Shown here piece after piece: positions 9,393 to 17,509 of a DNA stretch of 64,000 nt (within the stretch, counting starts at the first letter, position 1; each line of letters starts with the position of its first letter). The translations under genes were made by a program, and so were the position numbers. Under the pieces are notes generated by a model. It saw only the letters and a list, made by a program, of their open reading frames with translations. It searched no databases and had not been told where the DNA came from. The stretch is from NCBI RefSeq assembly GCF_040049195.1, contig NZ_JBDZDL010000011.1; one strand, given 5' to 3'. Origin of the DNA: NCEH01 sp040049195 (GTDB lineage: Bacteria; Pseudomonadota; Alphaproteobacteria; Rhizobiales; Xanthobacteraceae).

Positions 9393-10616
9393 CTATCCGT
9401 GGCGGACGTCGGAGATCGCCCGTGCGATCGCCGCGGCCGCCAGCTCGATGTCTTCTTGGGTGTTGAACTTACCCACGCCGATCCGCAGCGCGCTGTCCTG
9501 CCGCCATGCAGGCAGCCCCATCGCGCGCAAGACGTGCGAAGAGGCGTCGGCACCGCTGGCGCAGGCGGCGCCAGTAGAGATCGACACTTTGCCGCGCAGC
9601 GCCGCGACGACCTGGTCGTTGGGTGCGTTGCGAGCCGAGATGTGCAGGTTGCCAGGAAGGCGGGCGTCGGTGTCGCCGTTTACGACGAGGTCTGGTACCG
9701 AATCCAGCAGGCTGGCCTGCAGGCGGTCGCGAAGCGCACCGATCTGCCGTTCATCCTCAACCATCTCAGCCTGACGGAGTTTGCAGGCCTCCCCCAACCC
9801 GACAGCTCCCGGAAGGTTCGGGGTGGGCTCGTGTCCGCCGGCCGGCCAGTCGAACCGGGCGTCCGACAAACCTGGGCCAATCAGCGCCCCAATGCCACTC
9901 GGCCCATACAGCTTATGGCCGCTGAGGATGAGGTAGTCGGCTTGCAGGCGGGCGTTGTCGATTGGGACGCGACCGGCCGCTTGGCTCGCGTCCAACATGA
10001 GAGCCGCCCCATGCGCCTGCGCGAGGTTGGACACGACGCTCAGCGCCTGGACCGTCCCGACTTCGTTGTTGGCGACGATGAGACAGACCAACTCGCACCC
10101 TTCAGAAAGGGCGCGCTCGACCTCATCAGGGCGGACGCGCGCGCGTTCGTCGCAAGCCATCCAGACGAGCGAAATCGCTCCTGCCCTTTCGGCCTGCTGA
10201 GCCATGTCCATAAGTGCGGGATGCTCGATGCTTGATAGGGCCACGCGCAGGGGGCGCGTCCGGCGGGCTTGCACTGCATGCGCGAGGGCCAGTCGCAACG
10301 CCTCCGTGGCGGACGCGGTAAAACGGACATCCTCGGCATACACATCGAAGAGTTGCCCCACCGCCGTCGCCGCCGTGTGAAGGCGGCGCGATGCCCACTC
10401 CCCGTGCATGTGGTCGACGCTGTTAGGATTGCCGCGGAACTGCGACATCTCATGATGGACGGCAAGCGCCACGCGCGGATCAACGGGAGTCAAGGCGTGG
10501 TTGTCGAGATAGATTGGCAGCGCCGTCCGCGCCCGGTTTCCAGGTTCGGTGTCCCCTAGGGGCTCCATGCGGATGGCCGTCCCAGGCGCAGCGATCTGCA
10601 ATTCGAAATCAGACAC
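9393..10616 (-). CDS. sspA: SspA-like cysteine desulfurase
   Basis: A 407-residue pyridoxal-phosphate enzyme of the NifS/IscS/DndA class that strips sulfur from cysteine and passes it on as a persulfide. Visible landmarks: IYLDNHALTP near residue 35, EH at 131-132, LMLDASQAAG (Asp 209), the PLP-binding lysine in SGHKLYG (Lys 235) and the catalytic cysteine in GAACASG (Cys 352). The NHATTP signature has Leu for Thr. Residues 1-33 are an extension before the fold; a second in-frame ATG at 10568 is an alternative start. I keep the GTG at 10616 because GGGGTGA precedes it. It heads the four ssp genes and is 93 bases after the REC-protein gene. Confidence 0.88.
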   Translation of the reverse strand: MSDFELQIAAPGTAIRMEPLGDTEPGNRARTALPIYLDNHALTPVDPRVALAVHHEMSQFRGNPNSVDHMHGEWASRRLHTAATAVGQLFDVYAEDVRFTASATEALRLALAHAVQARRTRPLRVALSSIEHPALMDMAQQAERAGAISLVWMACDERARVRPDEVERALSEGCELVCLIVANNEVGTVQALSVVSNLAQAHGAALMLDASQAAGRVPIDNARLQADYLILSGHKLYGPSGIGALIGPGLSDARFDWPAGGHEPTPNLPGAVGLGEACKLRQAEMVEDERQIGALRDRLQASLLDSVPDLVVNGDTDARLPGNLHISARNAPNDQVVAALRGKVSISTGAACASGADASSHVLRAMGLPAWRQDSALRIGVGKFNTQEDIELAAAAIARAISDVRHG

Positions 10617-10709
10617 AGAATCACCCCGGCGCTGACGGACTAAGGTAGACTCAACGCTACTGGTTCGATAGCCGGTTGCGTAGCCGCCGGCCTCTCGACG
10701 GCATTGCAG

Positions 10710-12620
10710 CTAGGAATTCGCCGTTCCGGCCGCGCGCTTCTCGGACACTTCGAAGATCACCCGCGGTTTTCCGGTTGCAGACCATTCGCCGCGAATGAAG
10801 CTGCAGCCGGTGCCGATCGCCTTCATCGAATTGAACCCGTTCAGAGTCACACCTTCGACCAAGCCGATCCAGAAATCGTCGTTGTCGATCTCTTTCTGCA
10901 GAGCGTCGATCTTCGTCTGCTCATGGTCGGGTTTGCCGGGCTGTGGGGCGGGCTTAGCGTCGATCATCTTCTGGACGAGCGTCTGGGCCGCGCGCTGGAG
11001 TGCATCGACGAGCTTCGGCGTCATCCTAACTCGGGTTTCGTCCTGGTGGTGCGAGAGCATGACTTCGCCCTGGATGAACTCCTCCCCGAGGTTTTTAACA
11101 CCCCCGAAATTGTCGTAGACACGCCCTTCGGCTTCGTAGGTTAACGGTGGCATGATCGGGGGTCCCACCCGCATCAGATGGGCGCCGAACTCTTGCTGGA
11201 GCTTCAGCGCGTAAAGAGGGCGCAAACGATCGCGATTCGCGACATTCAGGCCAAGCTCCTTCAGGTAGTCGGCGAGCTTGGCTAGCGGGATCGATCGGTA
11301 TTCTTTGAAGTTCCAATCAATCCGATAAACGTTGTCCCCGAAAAGGTGTCCGTGTGTAACCGCGGTGTCCCCGGCACCGCCGGAGGTGAGCGCCACAGGC
11401 TTGCCAGGAGCCATCATGATGGGGGTGTCCCCGTTTGGCGGACGTTGCTCGGTTGGGGAGAAGGCTAGATCGCAGTCGGCACTGAGGATAACCACCGCCT
11501 TCGTTCGAGCTTCGTCCAGGAAAACGTCTCCCAGCTGCACCATCGGAAAGGCGGCGTAGGCTGAGTTGGGCTTCGCGCGCGGATGGCGCTCGAGCGGACC
11601 CACGTTGCTGGTCAGGAGCGCGCTATGGAAGAGTTGCGCGACAACGGGGGAGGGCTCGGTCGGCGCGAAGGTTTTCTGCTCGAACTCTAGCTCGTCGACC
11701 TTTCGCTGGTCCTCTCGCAGCTTTCCACGCTCAAAGGCCAGGGCGACGAAGTGCGAGGCGAGGAGCCAAGAGACGTAGTCGCCGAGGGGATGACCATCGC
11801 TCATCAGCGCCTGGGACTGGAGAAACGCATAGTCTCCGATGTCCAAGTCATCGGAGAGCTGCAGAAGGCCGCTCGTGGCCTCTTCTAAGCTCTTCCGGAG
11901 GGTCTCGCGATAGGTCGCCAGCACGGGGGCGTGCGGGCGGGCACGCTGCAGCATGCCCAAGTGTGCCTTGACCTTCCAACGCTGGTTCAGATCGGCCTTG
12001 CCGATGAACGCGAAAGCGGCGCCCGCGAGGTCGGTTTCCTTCCGGAATTCGTTGCGGTGGGCGCGCACGCTCTCGATCGAGGACATCAGCACGACCTGCT
12101 GATCCTTCGACCGTCCAGGCTGGGCCCGGACGCGGCGGGCGAACTCCTTCGAAAGATTGGCCGTACCGCTACTGCCTTCGAGATAGTAGTCGATCAGGAC
12201 TAGGTCGCGATCCGTCAGATCGGGAAGCTCCTCGTCCGGCCGACACACGCGGACGTCCGACCCCGCCTCCTCCTGGATCAAGACAACCAGGCGGCGCAGC
12301 TCCTGCCTCTCTTCGATTATTCCCTGAAGGTCGGTTGATATGGCGGCTAGCGCGACATAGACCTCACCCAAAGGCGCATTGGGATCGGTCAGCGCGTCAA
12401 GCATCGCGTCGGGGCCGTCGGTCTCCTTGATCCCGAGCGCCGCCAGCTCTCCAGCGTGGGCAGGATCTACGAGCACCGCGCCCACGGCCTCCCTGAGCTC
12501 TTCGGGCAGCCTTTCGAGCACAGGAGGGATGAAGCCGTCGTCGATGATGGCCACCTTCCAGGCCAGTTTGGCGGGCGGGGCGGGCGCTGCGACCGCGCCG
12601 TCCAAAGTGTCAGTGGTCAT
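10710..12620 (-). CDS. REC (response-regulator receiver) protein with unknown C-terminal domains
   Basis: A 636-residue protein. The N-terminal 210 residues form a receiver domain split by an insertion of about 80 residues: acidic pair IIDD (27-28), phospho-acceptor Asp 144 in LVLIDYYLEG, switch Ser 180-181 in VVLMSS and conserved Lys 208 in FIGK. The rest is mostly unrecognised; residues 395-500 include VVILSADCDL and a basic LRPLYALKLQQEFG stretch. No DNA-binding output domain is apparent. Its ATG overlaps the stop of the GHKL-protein gene (ATGA), so the two are made together, and a phosphotransfer pair is a reasonable inference. The ssp genes follow in the same direction. Confidence 0.72.
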   Translation of the reverse strand: MTTDTLDGAVAAPAPPAKLAWKVAIIDDGFIPPVLERLPEELREAVGAVLVDPAHAGELAALGIKETDGPDAMLDALTDPNAPLGEVYVALAAISTDLQGIIEERQELRRLVVLIQEEAGSDVRVCRPDEELPDLTDRDLVLIDYYLEGSSGTANLSKEFARRVRAQPGRSKDQQVVLMSSIESVRAHRNEFRKETDLAGAAFAFIGKADLNQRWKVKAHLGMLQRARPHAPVLATYRETLRKSLEEATSGLLQLSDDLDIGDYAFLQSQALMSDGHPLGDYVSWLLASHFVALAFERGKLREDQRKVDELEFEQKTFAPTEPSPVVAQLFHSALLTSNVGPLERHPRAKPNSAYAAFPMVQLGDVFLDEARTKAVVILSADCDLAFSPTEQRPPNGDTPIMMAPGKPVALTSGGAGDTAVTHGHLFGDNVYRIDWNFKEYRSIPLAKLADYLKELGLNVANRDRLRPLYALKLQQEFGAHLMRVGPPIMPPLTYEAEGRVYDNFGGVKNLGEEFIQGEVMLSHHQDETRVRMTPKLVDALQRAAQTLVQKMIDAKPAPQPGKPDHEQTKIDALQKEIDNDDFWIGLVEGVTLNGFNSMKAIGTGCSFIRGEWSATGKPRVIFEVSEKRAAGTANS

Positions 12621-15025
12621 TCAGTCTCACCGAGAGCGAGGATCACAGAGTTGATGGTGTCATGATCGTCCGCATCACCGAGGTAGAGCCGGCCGCCGTG
12701 GTACTCGGCGATCTCGCGGGCGATGTAGAGGCCCAGCCCTCGTCCCTGCTTCTGGGGACGGGTCGTGAAGAACGGCTGGAAGACCTGCTCGCGCCGCTCT
12801 GCGGGAATTCCGGGGCCGTTGTCCCACACGGTGATGCGCCCGAGGCGCGTGTCTACGCTAACCTGGATAGAGCCGATGGTCTCATCGTCCTCCGACGCGA
12901 GGCCCACCCTCACCGCCTGACGATGTCCCTGAGCGACCCAGAACAGGGAGTTCGTCAGCAGATTCTCCAGGATTTGGACGAACATCCCCTTCACCGCCGT
13001 GATCGCCAAGCGTCCGTTGGGCGGCTCCACGTGCGTCGAGATCTCGATCCGGCTGGAGCGATTGCGTCCTGCGAACCCCTCGACGATGTCCGTCACCCAC
13101 CCGACGAGCTCGAACTCTTCCTTCGTTTGACGGGCGTTCGTGCTCAAGGGATCGAGCACCTTGAGCCGCTTCTGCAGCGTCCGCAGTTGGGCGTCCAAGA
13201 CGCGCAGCGAGGTATTCGTCCCGGCAGTGTCCTTAGCGGTTCGCGCTTGGGAGATGGTTTTCAGGCCCGCGTTAGTGGCGCGATAGAGTTCGTGGGCGAG
13301 GATCTCGATCATCAGGCCGATGCTGGCCAGGTGCATCACACGCCCGCGCTCTTCCTCCTGCGAGCTGGCGGCGGCGTCCACATCGTTGGCTGAGGTGCGC
13401 AGGTGATCCAAGATCACGCCGACCTGTTTGGGCAGCGACCTACCTTCGGTAGCGTTCTTCAGCGCCGCCTCGAGCTGAGGAAGCAGCTCGTCCAGCCGGT
13501 TGACCTCGGCTCGGAAACGGGCCAGTGCGTCTGCCGCGGTCACGCGCCGCGCGCGGCGTAGGTCCTTATCCGTCTCGACGAGATACTGCCGGAAGATCTC
13601 CATGGTCGAGGACAGCACCTTCACAAAGGCTTGCTGCTCGGGATTGACCTTCAGCCCTTCGCGGTTGGTTTGATCTGTCAGGTAGGGGTTGCTGCGCTGG
13701 CTGATCCTGGCGCGCCCGATGATCTGCCCGCGATTGAGCTTGAATCCGCTGGTGGAGAAGGCGTCGCGATCGAGGTCCAGCCAGTCGTCGTTCGGACCGC
13801 CGTAAGGATTTACCCTGAACCCGTCCCGATAGAGCGAAACGCCGCCGGCCCACTGCGCGAGAATGCGTCGCACAGTTGCGAGGGTGCCGATGCCCTCGAT
13901 CTTGGTGAGCACCCGCCGATTGAACCAATAGACCTCCAGATCGAAGGAGCCGATTGCACACAGCGTCGTTTCGTCTGTCTCGGTAAGCGACGTCAAATCC
14001 AGTGCGCTCAGGTTCAGAGCGCGCCGGCGCTTGTGGAGCAGATACGCCATCTCGCCATTGAGCCGGGGCGCATCGCTTCCACCCGCCTCGAAGTGGATTT
14101 TCAGGTGTCCATGTGCGTGATCCAGCAGGAAGTCCGCGAACGCGGGGATGGCGATTGCCTCGCCGTTGAAGCTGATTTCGAGCGCCAGCCGCGGGGTGTC
14201 CGCGAACGGGTCCATTAGGCGCGAAAACTGTTCAACGGCGAGTGCTTGAAGCCGCTCGGTCGACCATTCCGCACGCAATGCGGAGATACGGATGAGGGTG
14301 CCGCTTTGAAGCGAGGGCTTTTCGCCACCAGGCTCCGGCGCCACCGGGACGCTGCTGAGGTCCCGATCGGCCGCGTCTGCGAAATCGTTCCAGTCGATGT
14401 GGAGTTCGTTCCACCTCTTGGCGCCAGAGACGCCCGAATACACGTCGAGCTTGTCACCGAGCCGCATCGCCGAGAGGCGGCCGAGCCCCTTTTCGCCCAG
14501 GATGACATCGGCGCTCCCATCCGCCCGGGCCCGGGTGATGCCGGCTTCCCGTTGAGCCCGCTTCTGATCCGCCCGATAGGAGGTCCCGATCGTCAGGTAC
14601 ACATCGCGAAGGACGTCCTCATCCATTCCTTCGCCATCATCATCGATCTCAATGACGTTAGCGTCGCGCAGGGCGTCCAAGAACGCCGCGCGCGACTTGG
14701 CGTTGGCGAGTGCGGCACGTGTTTCTTCGAGGTCGGGGGCTCCTTCGACGAGAGCGTCCAGCGCCAGTTTTCGGTACGTCTTCCAGTCCGAGCCGCTTCG
14801 ACGGACATTGTTGGGCGACCAATCCGGCTCGTCGCGATCTTCGCCCACCTCGCGCAGAATGCGGTCATAGACGGTGAAGTCCAGCCGATAGGTCACAGTG
14901 ATTCGGACTTCTGGCGAGCACGCATCTAGGGCGTTCTTGATCAATTCATAGAAGGCGACACCGTCGGAACTGATCAGTTCCGATCCTAGGTGCAGGATCG
15001 TCCTGGCTGAAACCCTGAAATTCAA
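12617..15025 (-). CDS. Dual GHKL ATPase: MORC/HSP90-like N-terminus plus histidine-kinase C-terminus
   Basis: About 802 residues from a TTG at 15025, chosen because GGGAGG lies 6 bases upstream; a TTG at 15118 would add a low-complexity tail. The N-terminal half holds a GHKL ATPase of the MORC/HSP90 type: LGSELISSDGVAFYELIKNA (E27, N31), DDDGEGMDE near 128 and GEKGLGRLS near 177. The C-terminal third is a histidine kinase: LAHELYR (H-box, about 577), NLLTNS (N-box), DNGPGIP (G1), FQPFFTT (F) and GRGLGLYIA (G2). No membrane segment is seen, so it is a soluble sensor. Its stop overlaps the REC-protein start. A role in sensing phage or unmodified DNA is inference from the ssp context. Confidence 0.75.
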   Translation of the reverse strand: MNFRVSARTILHLGSELISSDGVAFYELIKNALDACSPEVRITVTYRLDFTVYDRILREVGEDRDEPDWSPNNVRRSGSDWKTYRKLALDALVEGAPDLEETRAALANAKSRAAFLDALRDANVIEIDDDGEGMDEDVLRDVYLTIGTSYRADQKRAQREAGITRARADGSADVILGEKGLGRLSAMRLGDKLDVYSGVSGAKRWNELHIDWNDFADAADRDLSSVPVAPEPGGEKPSLQSGTLIRISALRAEWSTERLQALAVEQFSRLMDPFADTPRLALEISFNGEAIAIPAFADFLLDHAHGHLKIHFEAGGSDAPRLNGEMAYLLHKRRRALNLSALDLTSLTETDETTLCAIGSFDLEVYWFNRRVLTKIEGIGTLATVRRILAQWAGGVSLYRDGFRVNPYGGPNDDWLDLDRDAFSTSGFKLNRGQIIGRARISQRSNPYLTDQTNREGLKVNPEQQAFVKVLSSTMEIFRQYLVETDKDLRRARRVTAADALARFRAEVNRLDELLPQLEAALKNATEGRSLPKQVGVILDHLRTSANDVDAAASSQEEERGRVMHLASIGLMIEILAHELYRATNAGLKTISQARTAKDTAGTNTSLRVLDAQLRTLQKRLKVLDPLSTNARQTKEEFELVGWVTDIVEGFAGRNRSSRIEISTHVEPPNGRLAITAVKGMFVQILENLLTNSLFWVAQGHRQAVRVGLASEDDETIGSIQVSVDTRLGRITVWDNGPGIPAERREQVFQPFFTTRPQKQGRGLGLYIAREIAEYHGGRLYLGDADDHDTINSVILALGETE

Positions 15026-15119
15026 CGTCGGCCTCCCGGGCGCGGGCGACCTGAGTCTCTGTGAATTCGCACGCCCCCCACCAGTCGGTATCTTTATCTG
15101 CGCAGCCCTCGAATGCAAC

Positions 15120-15380
15120 TCACCCGTGAATGACCGGGGCCGGTGACGGGAACATCGCAGATATGGCGCTTTTCAGCGGCGCGAACACCGAATTGAAGAA
15201 ATGCGGAACCACCCAGCTGGTGGAGGCCTGCACCGCCGATGCCGGCGACGGTGTCACCATGAAGAGGACCCAAATGACCTCGGTGACTACGAAGGGCATC
15301 AAAGCCATGCTCCGAACAGCCGCCCGTGCAAACCGACGGCCGAACATCAGGATCGCGTCAGCGACGCACTCATCGCCCAA
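15120..15380 (-). CDS. Possible small membrane protein, unrecognised
   Basis: An 86-codon frame from a TTG; the ATG at 15305 inside it would give about 60 residues. It contains one hydrophobic stretch, LMPFVVTEVIWVLFMV. There is no good ribosome site, and a frame of similar length exists on the other strand. The 15120-15446 interval otherwise holds nothing I can support. Treat as doubtful. Confidence 0.2.
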   Translation of the reverse strand: MGDECVADAILMFGRRFARAAVRSMALMPFVVTEVIWVLFMVTPSPASAVQASTSWVVPHFFNSVFAPLKSAISAMFPSPAPVIHG

Positions 15381-15446
15381 TCTGCGCGCCTAATTTCGAC
15401 ACCGCTTTCCGTAGGCGAGTTCCCGAACGTGCTGGCGGCGATCAAG

Positions 15447-16133
15447 CTATTCTTCAGTCATATCATAGCTGTCGTCGTCTGACCGCGCGTCTTCGCTCAG
15501 ACCAAAGGATAAGAGATCCCCCTCCAGCGCCCGCTCCTTGCTCAGCAAACCGGCATCCTCCAGCGCCTCCATATCCGGCAGATCGCGCAGCATGTCGAAG
15601 CCGAAGTGGCTCAAGAACGCCTTGGTCGTCACGTAGGTGTAGGGCGCGCCGGGCACCGGGCTGCGCGGCCCGGCGGCGATAAAGTCGAGGCCGCGCAGGT
15701 GACCGATGGTGTCGCGCGAGATCTCCTTGCCGAAGAACTGCCCCAGCTCGCCGCGGGTGATCGGCTGGAAATACGCGATCGCCAGCAGCACCAGTTGCTC
15801 GGACTTGGACAGCGGCTTGGGATCGGTGGTGCCGAGCCCGGTGGCCACCTGGATCGCCTCGGCGAACGCCTTCTTGGTGCGGTGCTGCCAGCCGCCGGCG
15901 ACCGCCACCAGCTCGTAGGGCCGGCCGCGCAATTCGGCGCGGATGTCGTCAATGAGCAGATCGAGGCTGCAGTCCCGGCCGACGACGCGGGCCAGCACCT
16001 CGCGGGGCACCGGCTCTGGTGCGGCGAAGATCACCGCCTCGACCCGGCCCATCCATTCCCGCCAGCGCAGCTCCGGCGGCAGGTGCGCCAGCTCGGTGTC
16101 GAAGGGTTCGGATGGGCGCGGGCGGCGGGCCAT
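15447..16133 (-). CDS. scpB: ScpB-family protein (plasmid SMC-ScpB-like paralogue)
   Basis: A 228-residue winged-helix protein of the ScpB family, whose chromosomal members bind the kleisin ScpA in SMC condensin. Recognisable parts are RVEAVIFAAPEPVPREVLAR at about 30-49, the LSKSEQLVLLAIAYFQPITR segment and the second winged helix RGLDFIAAG...YVTTKAFLSHFG. The start is ATG 16133, directly after the DUF1403 stop (TGA-TATGG), so the pair is co-transcribed. No scpA or smc lies in the window. The acidic C-terminus is typical. It may act in plasmid folding or segregation, but that is inference. Confidence 0.85.
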   Translation of the reverse strand: MARRPRPSEPFDTELAHLPPELRWREWMGRVEAVIFAAPEPVPREVLARVVGRDCSLDLLIDDIRAELRGRPYELVAVAGGWQHRTKKAFAEAIQVATGLGTTDPKPLSKSEQLVLLAIAYFQPITRGELGQFFGKEISRDTIGHLRGLDFIAAGPRSPVPGAPYTYVTTKAFLSHFGFDMLRDLPDMEALEDAGLLSKERALEGDLLSFGLSEDARSDDDSYDMTEE

Positions 16134-16134
16134 A

Positions 16135-17082
16135 TCACAGCCCGTAGAGCTTGAACTGCGGCCGGCCGGACAGCTCGCGCGCGGCACCGAGCGTGACCAG
16201 CCGGTCGAACAGCCGGCGCGATGCGAAGCGGGAGAGCGCGGCGGTCTGGAGCGTGCCGGGCACGACGTCGTCTTTCAGCAGCCGGCGCACCGCGTCACCG
16301 GCGCCCTTGGCGCGTAGCTTCGGCACCACGGCTTCGAGGCGGGCGGCGGGCGGGGCAATCTCGGCGGCCAGGCGGCAGGCGCGGGCGGCGCCCTGCGCGA
16401 CGGCGACACAGACGGCGGCGTCGAGGCCGTCGCCGTCCGGAGACAAGCCCCCTCCCCTCCCGGCCCGCCGCGGCCCGCCAGCCTCGGCTATCAGCAGCGG
16501 CACCGGCAGCGGCCAGCGCAGCCGCTGCGCCAGGACTTGGTCGGCCAGCCACCAGCCAAGCAGACGCGCGCCGGGCTGCGCCGCCTCCACGGCGCGAACC
16601 ACTGCCGCGGCCGCCAGTGGCGCCGGCCGGCCGTTGGTGAGCTGTCGGTCGATCTCATCGGGAAGAGAGGCGAGCCCCGCGCTCCAGCTGATGCCCAGCT
16701 GCGCGCACACCGACTGGAGCGCCGCGGTGTCCACCCCGGGCGAGCGCTCCGCCAAGCGCCGCCAAGCCGCCAATAGCCGCCCGGCGGGGCCCGGATCGGC
16801 ATCCGGCGGACGCAGATGCCAGGCGTCGCGGAGCGCGCTTTCGTCCTCCGCTCGACCGACATGGCGCGCCGCGGCGGCAGCGCAGGACAGCGCCAGCCGC
16901 GCGCGCCACGCACCGGCCCACGCGGGCTCTGCCCGCACCAGATTATCCAATGAATTCAATGCCACGCCGGCGAGGAACGCGGCCTCGGCCGGGTCCGGTA
17001 CCGGGCCGCGTGACAGCGCCCAGCCGGGCACGGTCGGCACGGTCCAGGGCACTTCGGAGGCGGGAATCGGCGCGAGATCCAT
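16135..17082 (-). CDS. DUF1403 family protein
   Basis: A 315-residue Ala/Arg-rich protein recognised as DUF1403: VPGWALSRG near the start, EAAFLAGVALNSLDNLVR at about 33-50, and AALQSVCAQLGISW and GWWLADQVLAQRLRWPLPVP further on. DUF1403 proteins have no known function but recur next to an ScpB-like gene on alphaproteobacterial plasmids. Here they are separated by one base. That pairing suggests a partner for ScpB, conceivably in place of ScpA. ATG start at 17082. Confidence 0.8.
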   Translation of the reverse strand: MDLAPIPASEVPWTVPTVPGWALSRGPVPDPAEAAFLAGVALNSLDNLVRAEPAWAGAWRARLALSCAAAAARHVGRAEDESALRDAWHLRPPDADPGPAGRLLAAWRRLAERSPGVDTAALQSVCAQLGISWSAGLASLPDEIDRQLTNGRPAPLAAAAVVRAVEAAQPGARLLGWWLADQVLAQRLRWPLPVPLLIAEAGGPRRAGRGGGLSPDGDGLDAAVCVAVAQGAARACRLAAEIAPPAARLEAVVPKLRAKGAGDAVRRLLKDDVVPGTLQTAALSRFASRRLFDRLVTLGAARELSGRPQFKLYGL

Positions 17083-17158
17083 CTGCGCAGCCTAGCCGAC
17101 CCGTGCGCTTTTTCCCACAAATATCGACGTGAACCGCACGCCCTGTCGGAAACAAATA

Positions 17159-17187
17159 ATGTCCGATAATATTGCATTATCGGACAT
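17159..17187. repeat. Perfect 12-bp inverted repeat resembling a Tn3-type resolvase site
   Basis: ATGTCCGATAAT - 5 bases - ATTATCGGACAT: two perfect 12-bp arms. The outer TGTCCGATA / TATCGGACA halves match the general form of Tn3/gamma-delta res subsite I half-sites (TGTCYRATA). A serine recombinase is encoded 950 bases away at 18131. It also lies immediately before the -35 box of vapBC, so it could instead be an antitoxin operator; the sequence alone does not decide. Confidence 0.6.
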
Positions 17188-17188
17188 A

Positions 17189-17217
17189 TTGACAGAGGGC
17201 GCCAAACAGGGTAGAAA
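17189..17217 (+). promoter_or_regulatory. Sigma-70-type promoter for vapBC-1
   Basis: TTGACA at 17189-17194, a 17-base spacer, then TAGAAA at 17212-17217, about 35 bases before the vapB start. The -35 is perfect and abuts the inverted repeat just upstream. Confidence 0.55.
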
Positions 17218-17251
17218 TGACCTGAAAGGTAGAATATTCGGAACCCTTCCC

Positions 17252-17509
17252 ATGTCTCTGAACATCAAAAATCCGGCGACCGTCGCCCTTGCCGACGAGC
17301 TCGCCCGCCGCCAGGGCGTCACCAAGACTGCCGCCATTCACCAGGCCCTGAGCGAACGCCTGCACCGCATGGGCTATGGAGATACCGCTCAAGCACGTCT
17401 TCTCGGCGAGCTGCGTGCAATCCGCGAGCGGGTGGCGCGGTTACCTGAGCTCGACACCAGGAGTGACGAGGAGATCGTTGGCTTCGACGAGCACGGAATC
17501 CCAAACTGA
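17252..17509 (+). CDS. vapB: VapB-type antitoxin (PSK/Rv0623-like)
   Basis: An 85-residue antitoxin starting MSLNIKNPATVALADELARR, the N-terminal DNA-binding pattern of the Rv0623-like VapB group, with a charged toxin-binding C-terminus. The in-frame upstream extension to 17129 crosses the promoter and is rejected. The last base of its TGA is the first base of the toxin ATG (TGATG), the usual coupling in vapBC. It probably represses its own operon through the dyad upstream. Confidence 0.85.
   Translation: MSLNIKNPATVALADELARRQGVTKTAAIHQALSERLHRMGYGDTAQARLLGELRAIRERVARLPELDTRSDEEIVGFDEHGIPN

Noticed and set aside
4157..10616. Reading the operon as a Dnd system
   Set aside because: DUF4007 and the 1150-aa ATPase fit SspB and SspC; no DndB, DndD or DndE-like genes are present.
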